Source: Lamprocystis purpurea (GTDB lineage: Bacteria; Pseudomonadota; Gammaproteobacteria; Chromatiales; Chromatiaceae). Taken from it: 12,412 nt of DNA. Both the position numbers and the translations under genes were made by a program. Every line of letters starts with the position of its first letter. Position 1 is the first letter of the stretch. The stretch is taken from positions 1 to 12,412 of the forward strand of contig DYRB01000008.1 of the NCBI GenBank assembly GCA_020718945.1, written 5' to 3'. Under the pieces are notes generated by a model. It did not search any database, was not told the DNA's origin, and saw nothing but the letters and a program-made list of their open reading frames with translations. Positions 7,058 through 12,412 of the stretch are shown here, piece by piece.

Positions 7058-7690
7058 ATGCACCTTTCCCTTTTGTTTCTGCTCGGTTCCCTGGCCTCCG
7101 TTCCCGCCCCTGCCCAGTTCTCGGCGCAGCAGGCCGGGCCGGCCCCAGGCGCCCGCGCCGACTCCGGCTATGGCTCGCGGCCCGCTTCGGACTACGGGAC
7201 CCGCTCGACGCCCGCCGCGGTCCAGCCGAGCTTCGACTACAACCCGTCGCAACCCGGCGGGGGCGGGCCGAGTTCGACGGCGCCGGGCTACGGGTCTTAT
7301 CCGAACCCGGGGGAGCCGGGCTACGGGGCCCTGCCCAGGACCACATCCGGCGCCGTACCCGGCGCCTCGACCCAGCCCGCAAGCGGACCCTGGACCGGGC
7401 AGGCGGGGCAGGGGTTCCGCTTTCGCGGCGACAAGCAGCCGACTTCGGGGGCCTGGCAGGACTCGCCCTTGGCCCCGGGTTTCAGGTTTCGGCCCCTGAC
7501 CCCGGCGGAGCAGGAACACGCCGCCGGTAGCGACGGCTGGCGCCCCACCGGGCGCGACGACCGTCGTCCCCCGCCCCCGCCACCGCCGGGCTACTCGGGC
7601 TCCCAAGGCGAGGCCGGACCTGGGCGAGGGGATGCCTTCGGCTACGAGGCCGATTCCTGGTTTCGCAAGTACTACGGGGAGCGCCCGTGA
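7058..7690 (+). CDS. Secreted Gly/Pro/Tyr-rich protein with GFRFR repeat
   Basis: I do not recognise the family. From the ATG at 7058 the product has 210 residues and opens with a short signal peptide (MHLSLLFLLGSLASVPAPAQ). The mature part is disordered in character, rich in Gly, Pro, Ser and Tyr with scattered GYG motifs. A tandem repeat of about 22 residues runs SGPW...GFRFRGDKQP then SGAW...GFRFRPLTP, with GFRFR at 119-123 and 141-145. A proline run comes near residue 170 and the protein ends DSWFRKYYGERP. The frame stays open to 6875, but that extension crosses the folded element and lacks a signal, so I reject it. No clear Shine-Dalgarno site is seen. Located between the RND gene and another exported protein, it may act in the periplasm or envelope. 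Its function is unknown. Confidence 0.68.
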   Translation: MHLSLLFLLGSLASVPAPAQFSAQQAGPAPGARADSGYGSRPASDYGTRSTPAAVQPSFDYNPSQPGGGGPSSTAPGYGSYPNPGEPGYGALPRTTSGAVPGASTQPASGPWTGQAGQGFRFRGDKQPTSGAWQDSPLAPGFRFRPLTPAEQEHAAGSDGWRPTGRDDRRPPPPPPPGYSGSQGEAGPGRGDAFGYEADSWFRKYYGERP

Positions 7691-7709
7691 ACTTACATTG
7701 GCCTCCCGC

Positions 7710-7731
7710 CCCGGGGACCACCCGGTCCGGG
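7710..7731 (+). terminator. Possible weak terminator stem-loop
   Basis: CCC-gg-GGACC (7710-7719), an ACCC loop and GGTCCGGG (7724-7731) form a bulged stem about 20 bases after the stop of the secreted-protein gene. Only a TTT follows downstream (7741-7743). It may reduce read-through into the next gene, but it lacks the U-tract of a standard intrinsic terminator. Confidence 0.25.
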
Positions 7732-7763
7732 CAGGCCCCGTTTCACCCAAATGAGAGACACGT

Positions 7764-7776
7764 GGAGGATTAGGGG
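7764..7776 (+). promoter_or_regulatory. Ribosome binding region before 7780
   Basis: GGAGG lies at 7764-7768, 11 bases before the ATG at 7780, and AGGGG at 7772-7776, only 3 bases before it. The first is a strong core at a long distance and the second is close. Together they support 7780 as the start, which also gives a clean signal peptide. Confidence 0.5.
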
Positions 7777-7779
7777 CGT

Positions 7780-8559
7780 ATGAAGACGTCAGGCACTAAG
7801 TTCGCAGTGGTATTGGCGCTGTCTGTGGGCGCCCTCTGGACCCAGGCCCAAGCGGGCGGTCCGGAATTCTCGGCCGAGACCCAGCAACGCGGGCCCGGCG
7901 GCCAGTCGGCCTCCGGCAAGATGTTTGTCGGCGACGGCAAGGTGCGTATCGAAATGGCCGCCGAGGACCAGCAGATGGTCCGCATTACTGACGAGAAGCG
8001 ACGGGTCGAGTGGATTCTGTTCCCGGATCAGAAGAACTACCTGGAGCGCAAGGCTGGACCCGACCAGGAGGCGACCGCTGAACCGGACCCGGCGAGCGTC
8101 GCCGCGGACCCCTGCGCTGGCCAACCGGGGTTGACCTGCAAGAAGTTGGCCGACGAGCCCATGGGCGGCCGGGCCTCGGTCAAGTGGGAGATCTCCGGCA
8201 ATCGCGATGGCAAACCGGTCACTACCACCCAGTGGATCGACAAGGAGCGGGGTATTCCATTGCGCCAGGAGTTCCCGGACGGCGGCAAGATGACACTGTC
8301 ACTGGTGGGCAAGGAGACCCTGGAGGGGCGTGCCGCGGAGAAGTGGGAGATGCTGGTCGAGGCCCCTGGGCGCCAGGCGACGCGCACCTTCCAGTGGTAC
8401 GACCCTGAACTCAAGCTGGCCATTCGCCAGGAGTTTCCCGGCGGGGCGATTAGCGAGCTGAAGAACGTGCGGGTCGGCAAGCAGCCCGACGACCTCTTTG
8501 TCGTCCCGGCGGGCTACACCCGTGCGCCCCTGCCGGAGGGAAAGCCGCAGACCAAGTAG
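7780..8559 (+). CDS. Exported DUF4412/LolA-fold-like protein
   Basis: The product has 259 residues and a typical signal peptide (MKTSGTKFAVVLALSVGALWTQAQA) with likely cleavage after residue 25. The mature protein reads as alternating beta strands: a segment of the form SGKMFVGDGKVRIEM, then W-x-x-x-P-D-Q-K-x-Y, as seen in DUF4412 and related lipoprotein-carrier-like folds. A disulfide is possible between C112 and C120. The second half has two similar strand sets, each with an acidic position before a basic-hydrophobic run (DKERGIPLRQEFPDGG and DPELKLAIRQEFPGG). It ends with the family-like closing pattern GKQPDDLFVVPAGY. A periplasmic role binding lipid or another hydrophobic ligand is inference from the fold. 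The DUF assignment is from pattern recognition only. It lies 89 bases after the Gly/Pro-rich gene and 87 before the ParA gene, all on the same strand. Confidence 0.72.
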   Translation: MKTSGTKFAVVLALSVGALWTQAQAGGPEFSAETQQRGPGGQSASGKMFVGDGKVRIEMAAEDQQMVRITDEKRRVEWILFPDQKNYLERKAGPDQEATAEPDPASVAADPCAGQPGLTCKKLADEPMGGRASVKWEISGNRDGKPVTTTQWIDKERGIPLRQEFPDGGKMTLSLVGKETLEGRAAEKWEMLVEAPGRQATRTFQWYDPELKLAIRQEFPGGAISELKNVRVGKQPDDLFVVPAGYTRAPLPEGKPQTK

Positions 8560-8566
8560 CCAGGGC

Positions 8567-8592
8567 GGCCGGCAACCGGGGTCGCGCCGGCC
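8567..8592 (+). other. Stem-loop between the 7780 gene and the ParA gene
   Basis: GGCCGGC (8567-8573) and GCCGGCC (8586-8592) form a perfect 7-bp GC stem with a 12-base loop, starting eight bases after the stop codon. No U-tract follows. It may act as a Rho-assisted or attenuating structure, or protect the 3' end. Confidence 0.35.
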
Positions 8593-8646
8593 CCGGGCGG
8601 ATCTATGACCAGGGCCCGCCACAGGGCAGCGTTCGGGGGATAGAAC

Positions 8647-9279
8647 ATGATCACAGTGATAGGGAGCCTCAAAGGGGGCTCCGGCAAGAGTACCGTCACG
8701 TTCAATCTGGCGGTGTGGCTGGCGATGGCGGACGTCAAGGTCCAACTCATCGACATAGACCCCCAGGCGACCCTGACGGACGTGGGGGATGTGCGCATGG
8801 AGGAGGGCTTCGACCCACCCCTGAAGGTCCTGGACAAGTCGGCCCTGACCCCGGAGCGCCTGGCGGCGGCGGACGAGACCCTGATCGACGTAGGGACCTC
8901 GGACATGGAGGCCATGCGCCGGGCCTTGCAGTACTGCGACCGGGTGGTGGTCCCGGTGCCGCCGTCCCAGGCGGACATTTGGTCCACCCAGCGCTACATC
9001 CATCTCATCGCCTCCGCCGAGCGGGCCAAGGCGCCTACGGTCTTCGGTTTCATCAACCGCGGCGACACCCACCACGCCGTGCGGGAGACCGACGAGGCCG
9101 CCGCCGCTCTGGTCTCCCTGCCGGGCATCAAGTTCATCAAGGCCAGGCTCGGCCAGCGAACGGTGTTCCGCCGTTCCTTCAGCGAGGGCCTGGCGGTGTT
9201 CGAACTGGAGCCGCGCGGCAAGGCCGCCAAGGAGTTTCTCTCCCTGGCCGCGGCCCTGTATCCCTACCTGGTGAGTTGA
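8647..9279 (+). CDS. Orphan ParA-family (deviant Walker A) ATPase
   Basis: This 210-residue ParA/MinD-superfamily ATPase has the deviant Walker A motif KGGSGKST at 9-16, including the signature Lys9. The switch motif LIDIDPQAT follows, with D36 and D38. The Walker B position reads LIDVGTSD (79-86) where most ParA proteins have a D-x-P-P form. The length fits compact ParA proteins without an N-terminal DNA-binding domain (ParF, McdA and PpfA types), which position plasmids, microcompartments or chemotaxis clusters by ATP-dependent nucleoid binding. GGGGGA at 8635-8640 precedes the ATG by six bases and supports this start. No ParB gene or obvious centromere array is nearby. The next gene encodes a membrane coiled-coil protein, a possible partner. 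A chromosomal-segregation role is unlikely for such a short, ParB-less copy. The cargo is unknown. Confidence 0.88.
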   Translation: MITVIGSLKGGSGKSTVTFNLAVWLAMADVKVQLIDIDPQATLTDVGDVRMEEGFDPPLKVLDKSALTPERLAAADETLIDVGTSDMEAMRRALQYCDRVVVPVPPSQADIWSTQRYIHLIASAERAKAPTVFGFINRGDTHHAVRETDEAAAALVSLPGIKFIKARLGQRTVFRRSFSEGLAVFELEPRGKAAKEFLSLAAALYPYLVS

Positions 9280-9318
9280 CCGAGCCCCGGCGTCTGGGTG
9301 CCTGGCCAGTCGTCGTCG

Positions 9319-9422
9319 GGTGGATAAGGCGCGCCGTGCGGTGCCCGGCACTGGGCACCGCGTCTGACCGTGCCGCATCCACCGACTCCAGCGCCGCGGT
9401 CGATGCGCTGTGCTTATCCACC
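9319..9422. repeat. Intergenic palindromic repeat cluster (GGTGGATAAG family)
   Basis: GGTGGATAAG (9319-9328) is exactly matched by its inverse CTTATCCACC (9413-9422). Between them is GCATCCACCGAC (9375-9386), which can pair instead with GTCGGGTGGAT (9315-9325) with one bulge. At the centre is a perfect 9-bp hairpin, GCGGTGCCC-ggcact-GGGCACCGC (9338-9361). Read on the reverse strand, the right unit GGTGGATAAGCACAGCGCATC resembles a GGATAAGCG-AGCGCATCC motif that I recall as a common proteobacterial intergenic repeat. The left unit looks like a version with an enlarged loop. It fills much of the gap between the ParA gene and the next gene. Confidence 0.6.
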
Positions 9423-9493
9423 ACCCAGACTTCGAGACCACATCCGTTCTGGTCGCCCCCCCGAGCCCGGGTCGCGTTGCGCCCGGGGCTTTC

Positions 9494-9504
9494 TATGTTA
9501 AGCT
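9494..9504 (+). promoter_or_regulatory. Possible -10 region for the coiled-coil gene
   Basis: TATGTTAAGCT is an AT-rich island ending about 45 bases before the ATG at 9550; either TATGTT or TAAGCT could serve as a -10. TTGCGC lies 16 bases upstream of TAAGCT as a poor -35. Position and composition are suggestive, consensus fit is weak. A tight hairpin CGCGGC-CGGC-GCCGCG (9517-9532) follows within the leader. Confidence 0.3.
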
Positions 9505-9549
9505 TTCGCGACTCGCCGCGGCCGGCGCCGCGCCCACCCTGGGTCGATC

Positions 9550-10101
9550 ATGACGGATAGCCATAACGGTTCGCCTACACAGCCCCCGCCAAATGCCCCG
9601 GCATCCCTACAGGCCCAGCCGGTGGTGAAGGACAGCGGCGCCCAGTTGCCCGAATCCCAGATCAACGCCTACGCCATAGACCGCCTCTCCCAGGCCTTCG
9701 AGACCAGCGCCAAGCGCTGGGAACTGATCGTCTATCCGACGCTGTTCGCCTTCATCATCCTCGCCGCCTACGGCTTCTACCTGATCTTCAGCCTGGCCAA
9801 GGACGTCCACTACCTGGCCATCAGCGTGGACTCCAACATGACCGTGCTGGCGAGCAACATGCAGTCCATGTCGGACAACCTGGGCCAGATGACGGCCAAC
9901 GTCCGGACCATGGCCGTGGGGGTAGACTCCATGGCGCGGGACGTCAACACCCTCAACCCCATGCTCCAGTCCATGGAGTCCCTGGACCGTTCGGTGCAAT
10001 CCCTGAACTTCAGCACCGCCGCCATGCGCGACGACATGTCGGGGCTAAACCGCAGCATCGGTCGGCCCATGCACTTCATGAATTCCTTCATGCCCTGGTG
10101 A
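9550..10101 (+). CDS. Single-pass membrane protein with methionine-rich coiled coil
   Basis: I do not recognise a named family. The 183-residue product has a Pro/Gln-rich N-terminal segment (1-40), a short amphipathic stretch, and one membrane helix at about 58-82 (flanked by KRW and AKD). A long heptad coiled coil follows. Core positions are strikingly regular. Position a: V93, L100, M107, M114, M121, M128, L135, M142, V149. Position d: M97, M104, L111, V118, V125, V132, L139. The C-terminus ends in a conserved-looking GRPM...MPW. There is no signal peptide. By charge around the helix, topology is uncertain. The coiled coil resembles the signalling rods of chemoreceptor-like proteins in general character but has no HAMP domain or hairpin tip. 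It follows the orphan ParA gene on the same strand, 270 bases downstream, with its own likely promoter. A scaffold or ParA partner role is inference. Confidence 0.78.
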   Translation: MTDSHNGSPTQPPPNAPASLQAQPVVKDSGAQLPESQINAYAIDRLSQAFETSAKRWELIVYPTLFAFIILAAYGFYLIFSLAKDVHYLAISVDSNMTVLASNMQSMSDNLGQMTANVRTMAVGVDSMARDVNTLNPMLQSMESLDRSVQSLNFSTAAMRDDMSGLNRSIGRPMHFMNSFMPW

Positions 10102-10112
10102 CAGCCCTCGCA

Positions 10113-10132
10113 GCCCGGTTCCCAACCTGGGC
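10113..10132 (+). other. Stem-loop between the 9550 gene and the 5'-nucleotidase gene
   Basis: GCCCGGTT-CCC-AACC-t-GGGC forms an 8-bp stem with one bulged T and a three-base loop, 11 bases after a stop codon. What follows is pyrimidine-rich (TTCCTGCG...CCCTTCTGTTCCCTT) but has no run of Ts. It may be a weak terminator or leader structure for the next gene. Confidence 0.35.
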
Positions 10133-10168
10133 TTCCTGCGCGTCCCTTCTGTTCCCTTGATCGTGCCC

Positions 10169-11104
10169 ATGACCGAGCCGCAGCCCGTCCGGTTGGTCGT
10201 TGCCATCTCCTCCCGCGCCCTGTTCGACCTGAGCGAGTCCCACCAGGTCTTCGAGACCGAGGGGGTGGAGGCCTATTGCCGCTATCAGGTGGAGCGCGAG
10301 AACAATCCTCTGGAGCCCGGGGTGGCCTTCTCCCTGGTGCGCAAGCTGCTGGATCTGAATCTGTTGTTAGGAGAGCGGGGGCGGGTGGAGGTCATACTGC
10401 TGTCGCGCAACAGCTCCGACACGGGCCTGCGGGTGCTCAATTCCGCACACCACCACGGCCTGGACATAGGCCGCGCCGTCTTCGCCGGGGGTGCCAGCCC
10501 CTACCGCTATGTCTCGGCCTTCGGGGCACAACTCTTCCTGTCCGCGGATCAGAGCGATGTCCGCCTGGCCCTGGACGCCGGTTGCGCCGCCGCCACCATA
10601 CTGCCGACGCGTCCCCTCTCGGGGACCTCCGGCGAGCCGCGGCTGCGCATCGCCTTCGACGGGGACGCGGTCCTGTTCTCCGACGAGGCCGAGCGGGTCT
10701 ACCGCCAGCACGGCCTGGCCGCCTTCAACGAGACCGAGTTGGCCGCTGCCCATAGGCCGCTGCCGGGCGGGCCCTTCAAGGACTTCCTGCTTGCCCTGCA
10801 CCGCATCCAGGCCCTGTTTCCCGCCGAGACCTCACCCCTGCGTACCGCCCTCATCACGGCCCGCGGGGCCCCCTCCCACGAGCGGGTGATCCGCACGCTC
10901 CGCGACTGGGGCATCCGCATCGACGAGGCCCTGTTCCTCGGCGGGCTGGAGAAGACCCGCTTCCTTCAGGCCTTCGACGCCGACATCTTCTTCGACGATC
11001 AGGAGGCCCACTGCGACGCGGCGCGTCCCCTGGTCACCACCGGGCATGTGCCCCATGGAGTGGCCAATGCCGGTCAGTCGGGGGTCGCTGGCGACGAGCC
11101 CTGA
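10169..11104 (+). CDS. Cytosolic 5'-nucleotidase (cN-I-like, PF06189 type)
   Basis: This 311-residue enzyme should remove the phosphate from nucleoside 5'-monophosphates in the cytoplasm. From memory it aligns over its length with animal cytosolic 5'-nucleotidase IA. Shared blocks include AISSRALFDLSE near the N-terminus, GVEAYCRYQ, LFLSADQSDVRLALDAG, and the catalytic haloacid-dehalogenase-like blocks. Motif I is FDGDAVLFSDE with D164 and D166. Motif II is LITAR at 228-232. The acidic motif is FFDDQ with D276-D277. All key residues are present, so an active enzyme is expected. A TTG at 10157 and a GTG at 10163 lie in frame upstream. I chose the ATG at 10169 because the conserved part begins a few residues later. 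No Shine-Dalgarno site is visible. A C-terminal tail of about 20 residues looks non-conserved. The neighbours give no pathway clue. Confidence 0.9.
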   Translation: MTEPQPVRLVVAISSRALFDLSESHQVFETEGVEAYCRYQVERENNPLEPGVAFSLVRKLLDLNLLLGERGRVEVILLSRNSSDTGLRVLNSAHHHGLDIGRAVFAGGASPYRYVSAFGAQLFLSADQSDVRLALDAGCAAATILPTRPLSGTSGEPRLRIAFDGDAVLFSDEAERVYRQHGLAAFNETELAAAHRPLPGGPFKDFLLALHRIQALFPAETSPLRTALITARGAPSHERVIRTLRDWGIRIDEALFLGGLEKTRFLQAFDADIFFDDQEAHCDAARPLVTTGHVPHGVANAGQSGVAGDEP

Positions 11105-11227
11105 GCTTCAGTCACCGGGCTCAGCCGCAAGTCAACGCAAATCATCCAGGGCTTGGGGGGAGGCGCTCCGCTTCCTGCTGACCCAGGAAAGCTCCGGGCC
11201 GCTGACCGACCTGCCCGCGACCGGGGC

Positions 11228-11256
11228 TACAATGCGCGTCTCGCCCAGCCCAGGGA
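11228..11256 (+). promoter_or_regulatory. Candidate -10 and ribosome site for the second adaptor gene
   Basis: TACAAT (11228-11233) matches the -10 consensus at five of six positions and lies 30 bases before the ATG. CTGACC (11202-11207) is the best -35, but the 20-base spacer is too long. AGGGA (11252-11256) is a ribosome site seven bases before the ATG at 11264. Together they support this start and an independent, short-leader transcript. Confidence 0.45.
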
Positions 11257-11263
11257 CAGCCCT

Positions 11264-12412
11264 ATGCGCCCCATAGCCCGCCTCGCCCTGCTCCTCGCCA
11301 GCGCCGCAGCCGCGGCGGCGGTCTGGCTCTGGCTGCGCGAGGCCGAGCCGGTGGCGGTGAAGGTGCAGGCGGCCCAACTCGGGGTGGTGGAGGAGACCGT
11401 CGCCAACACCCGCGCCGGGACCGTGCAGGCCTGCCGCCGGGCCCGCCTGGCCCCCAGCGTCGGGGGCCAGATCGCCACGCTGGCGGTGCGCGAGGGCCAG
11501 CGGGTCAAGCAGGGGGACCTGCTGCTGGAGCTTTGGAACCAGGACCTCAAGGCCCAGGTGTCGCTTGCCGAGCGTGAGGCCGAGGCCGGCGAGGCCAAGG
11601 CCCGCGCCGCCTGTCTCAACGCCGACAACGCCGAGCGGGAGGCCGAGCGCCAGGTCAAGATGAGCGCGCGCAAACTCGCCTCGGAGGAGGCCCTGGAGCG
11701 GGCCACCACCGGGGCCAAGTCCGCCCGGGCGGACTGCGAGGCGGCCCAGGCCACCGCCCGGGTGGGGGCCGCCAAGGTCGCCGTGGCTCGGGCGGGGCTG
11801 GCCAAGACCCGGCTCTCGGCCCCCTTCGATGGCGTGGTGGCGGTGGTCTCCGGGGAACTGAACGAGTTCGTCACCCCCTCCCCCCCGGGCATCCCCACGC
11901 CCCCCGCGGTGGACCTGATCGACGACGCCTGTTTCTATGTCTCAGCCCCCATCGACGAGGTGGACGCGGCCAAGGTGCGGGTCGGCGCCGAGGCCCGGGT
12001 GACCCTGGACGCCTTCGGCAAACGGGTCTTTCCGGGCAAGGTGCGGCGCGTCGCCCCCTATGTCCTGGACCTGGAGAAGCAGGCCCGCACCGTGGAGGTG
12101 GAGCTGGTCATCGCCGACCAGCCCGCGGATGCCCCTTTGCTGGCAGGCTACAGCGCCGACGTAGACATCCTGGTGGAGCGCCGCGAGGGGGTGTTACGCA
12201 TCCCCACCGCGGCGGTGCGCTCCGGGGGCGGGGTCCTGGTCCTGGACCCGACCGGGGTGCTGCGCGAGCAGGCCATCGAGACCGGGCTGGCCAACTGGGA
12301 CCAGACCCAGGTGACCCAGGGCCTGGCCGTCGGGGATCGGGTGGTCCTGTCCCTGGACCGCGACGGCGTGGCGGCGGGGGCCCAGGCCAGGGTCGAGACC
12401 GAGGCCGAGGCC
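11264..12412 (+). CDS. MacA/HlyD-type periplasmic adaptor, 3' part beyond window
   Basis: The frame is open from the ATG at 11264 to the last base, giving 383 residues without a stop. An N-terminal signal-anchor helix (residues 4-24, an Ala run then VWLWL) is followed by the first lipoyl half (APSVGGQIATLAVREGQRV). A highly charged Ala/Glu/Arg/Lys-rich alpha-hairpin follows at about 95-180. The second lipoyl half has APFDGVVAVVSGELNEFV at 186-203. Then come the beta-barrel segment (FYVSAPIDEVDAAKVRVG) and the membrane-proximal part (RIPTAAVRSGGGVLVLD). This is a full membrane-fusion protein, only the extreme C-terminus missing. Anchored adaptors of this form usually serve an ABC exporter of the MacB type, but an RND partner is possible; the deciding gene lies outside the window. 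It differs clearly from the adaptor at 1317, which has a cleavable signal and a Gly/Met-rich insertion. Confidence 0.87.
   Translation, partial: MRPIARLALLLASAAAAAAVWLWLREAEPVAVKVQAAQLGVVEETVANTRAGTVQACRRARLAPSVGGQIATLAVREGQRVKQGDLLLELWNQDLKAQVSLAEREAEAGEAKARAACLNADNAEREAERQVKMSARKLASEEALERATTGAKSARADCEAAQATARVGAAKVAVARAGLAKTRLSAPFDGVVAVVSGELNEFVTPSPPGIPTPPAVDLIDDACFYVSAPIDEVDAAKVRVGAEARVTLDAFGKRVFPGKVRRVAPYVLDLEKQARTVEVELVIADQPADAPLLAGYSADVDILVERREGVLRIPTAAVRSGGGVLVLDPTGVLREQAIETGLANWDQTQVTQGLAVGDRVVLSLDRDGVAAGAQARVETEAEA

Noticed and set aside
8299..9441. Long reverse-strand frame of 380 codons opposite the ParA gene
   Set aside because: It covers the DUF4412-like and ParA genes on the opposite strand and has composition typical of an antisense shadow.
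10113..10132. Intrinsic terminator after the coiled-coil gene
   Set aside because: The stem is good but no run of Ts follows, so I list it only as a stem-loop.

Overview
The window is strongly GC-rich, with G or C at most third codon positions, and reads as a gammaproteobacterial chromosome. The gene style is what I associate with purple sulfur bacteria of the Chromatiaceae; that placement is inference from memory, because no rRNA or other marker gene is present. I see no tRNA, rRNA, CRISPR array, insertion sequence, integrase or phage gene.

Layout. At the left edge a dynamin-like GTPase gene runs leftward off the window (start 740). A 576-base intergenic region (741-1316) separates it from the rightward genes. 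It holds candidate divergent -10 elements, a pair of direct repeats, a G-run tract, stem-loops and a GCC/GCT tract. Next come a tripartite-pump adaptor (1317-2519) and a large RND transporter (2569-6870) with an acidic loop in its porter domain and a C-terminal extension of about 340 residues. A folded intergenic element (6881-6970) follows. Then come two small secreted-protein genes: a Gly/Pro/Tyr-rich protein with a GFRFR repeat (7058-7690) and a DUF4412/LolA-fold-like protein (7780-8559).

The next block has an orphan ParA-type ATPase (8647-9279), an intergenic palindromic repeat (9319-9422), a single-pass membrane protein with a methionine-rich heptad coiled coil (9550-10101), a cytosolic 5'-nucleotidase resembling animal cN-I (10169-11104), and a second MacA/HlyD-type adaptor that runs off the right edge (from 11264).

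How they may work together. The first adaptor and RND protein are a standard two-gene inner-membrane and periplasmic pump unit; no outer-membrane channel gene is visible. The two secreted proteins lie just downstream on the same strand, but 187 bp and 89 bp gaps with stem-loops leave co-transcription uncertain. The ParA and the coiled-coil membrane protein form a plausible but unproven positioning pair. The 5'-nucleotidase is a nucleotide-metabolism gene with no evident link to its neighbours. The last adaptor probably starts another transporter operon whose ABC or RND partner lies beyond the window.

The least routine items are the RND tail and acidic loop, the methionine heptad coiled coil beside an orphan ParA, the folded element at 6881-6970 and the palindromic repeat at 9319-9422. 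I do not see a clear new defence or biosynthetic system.
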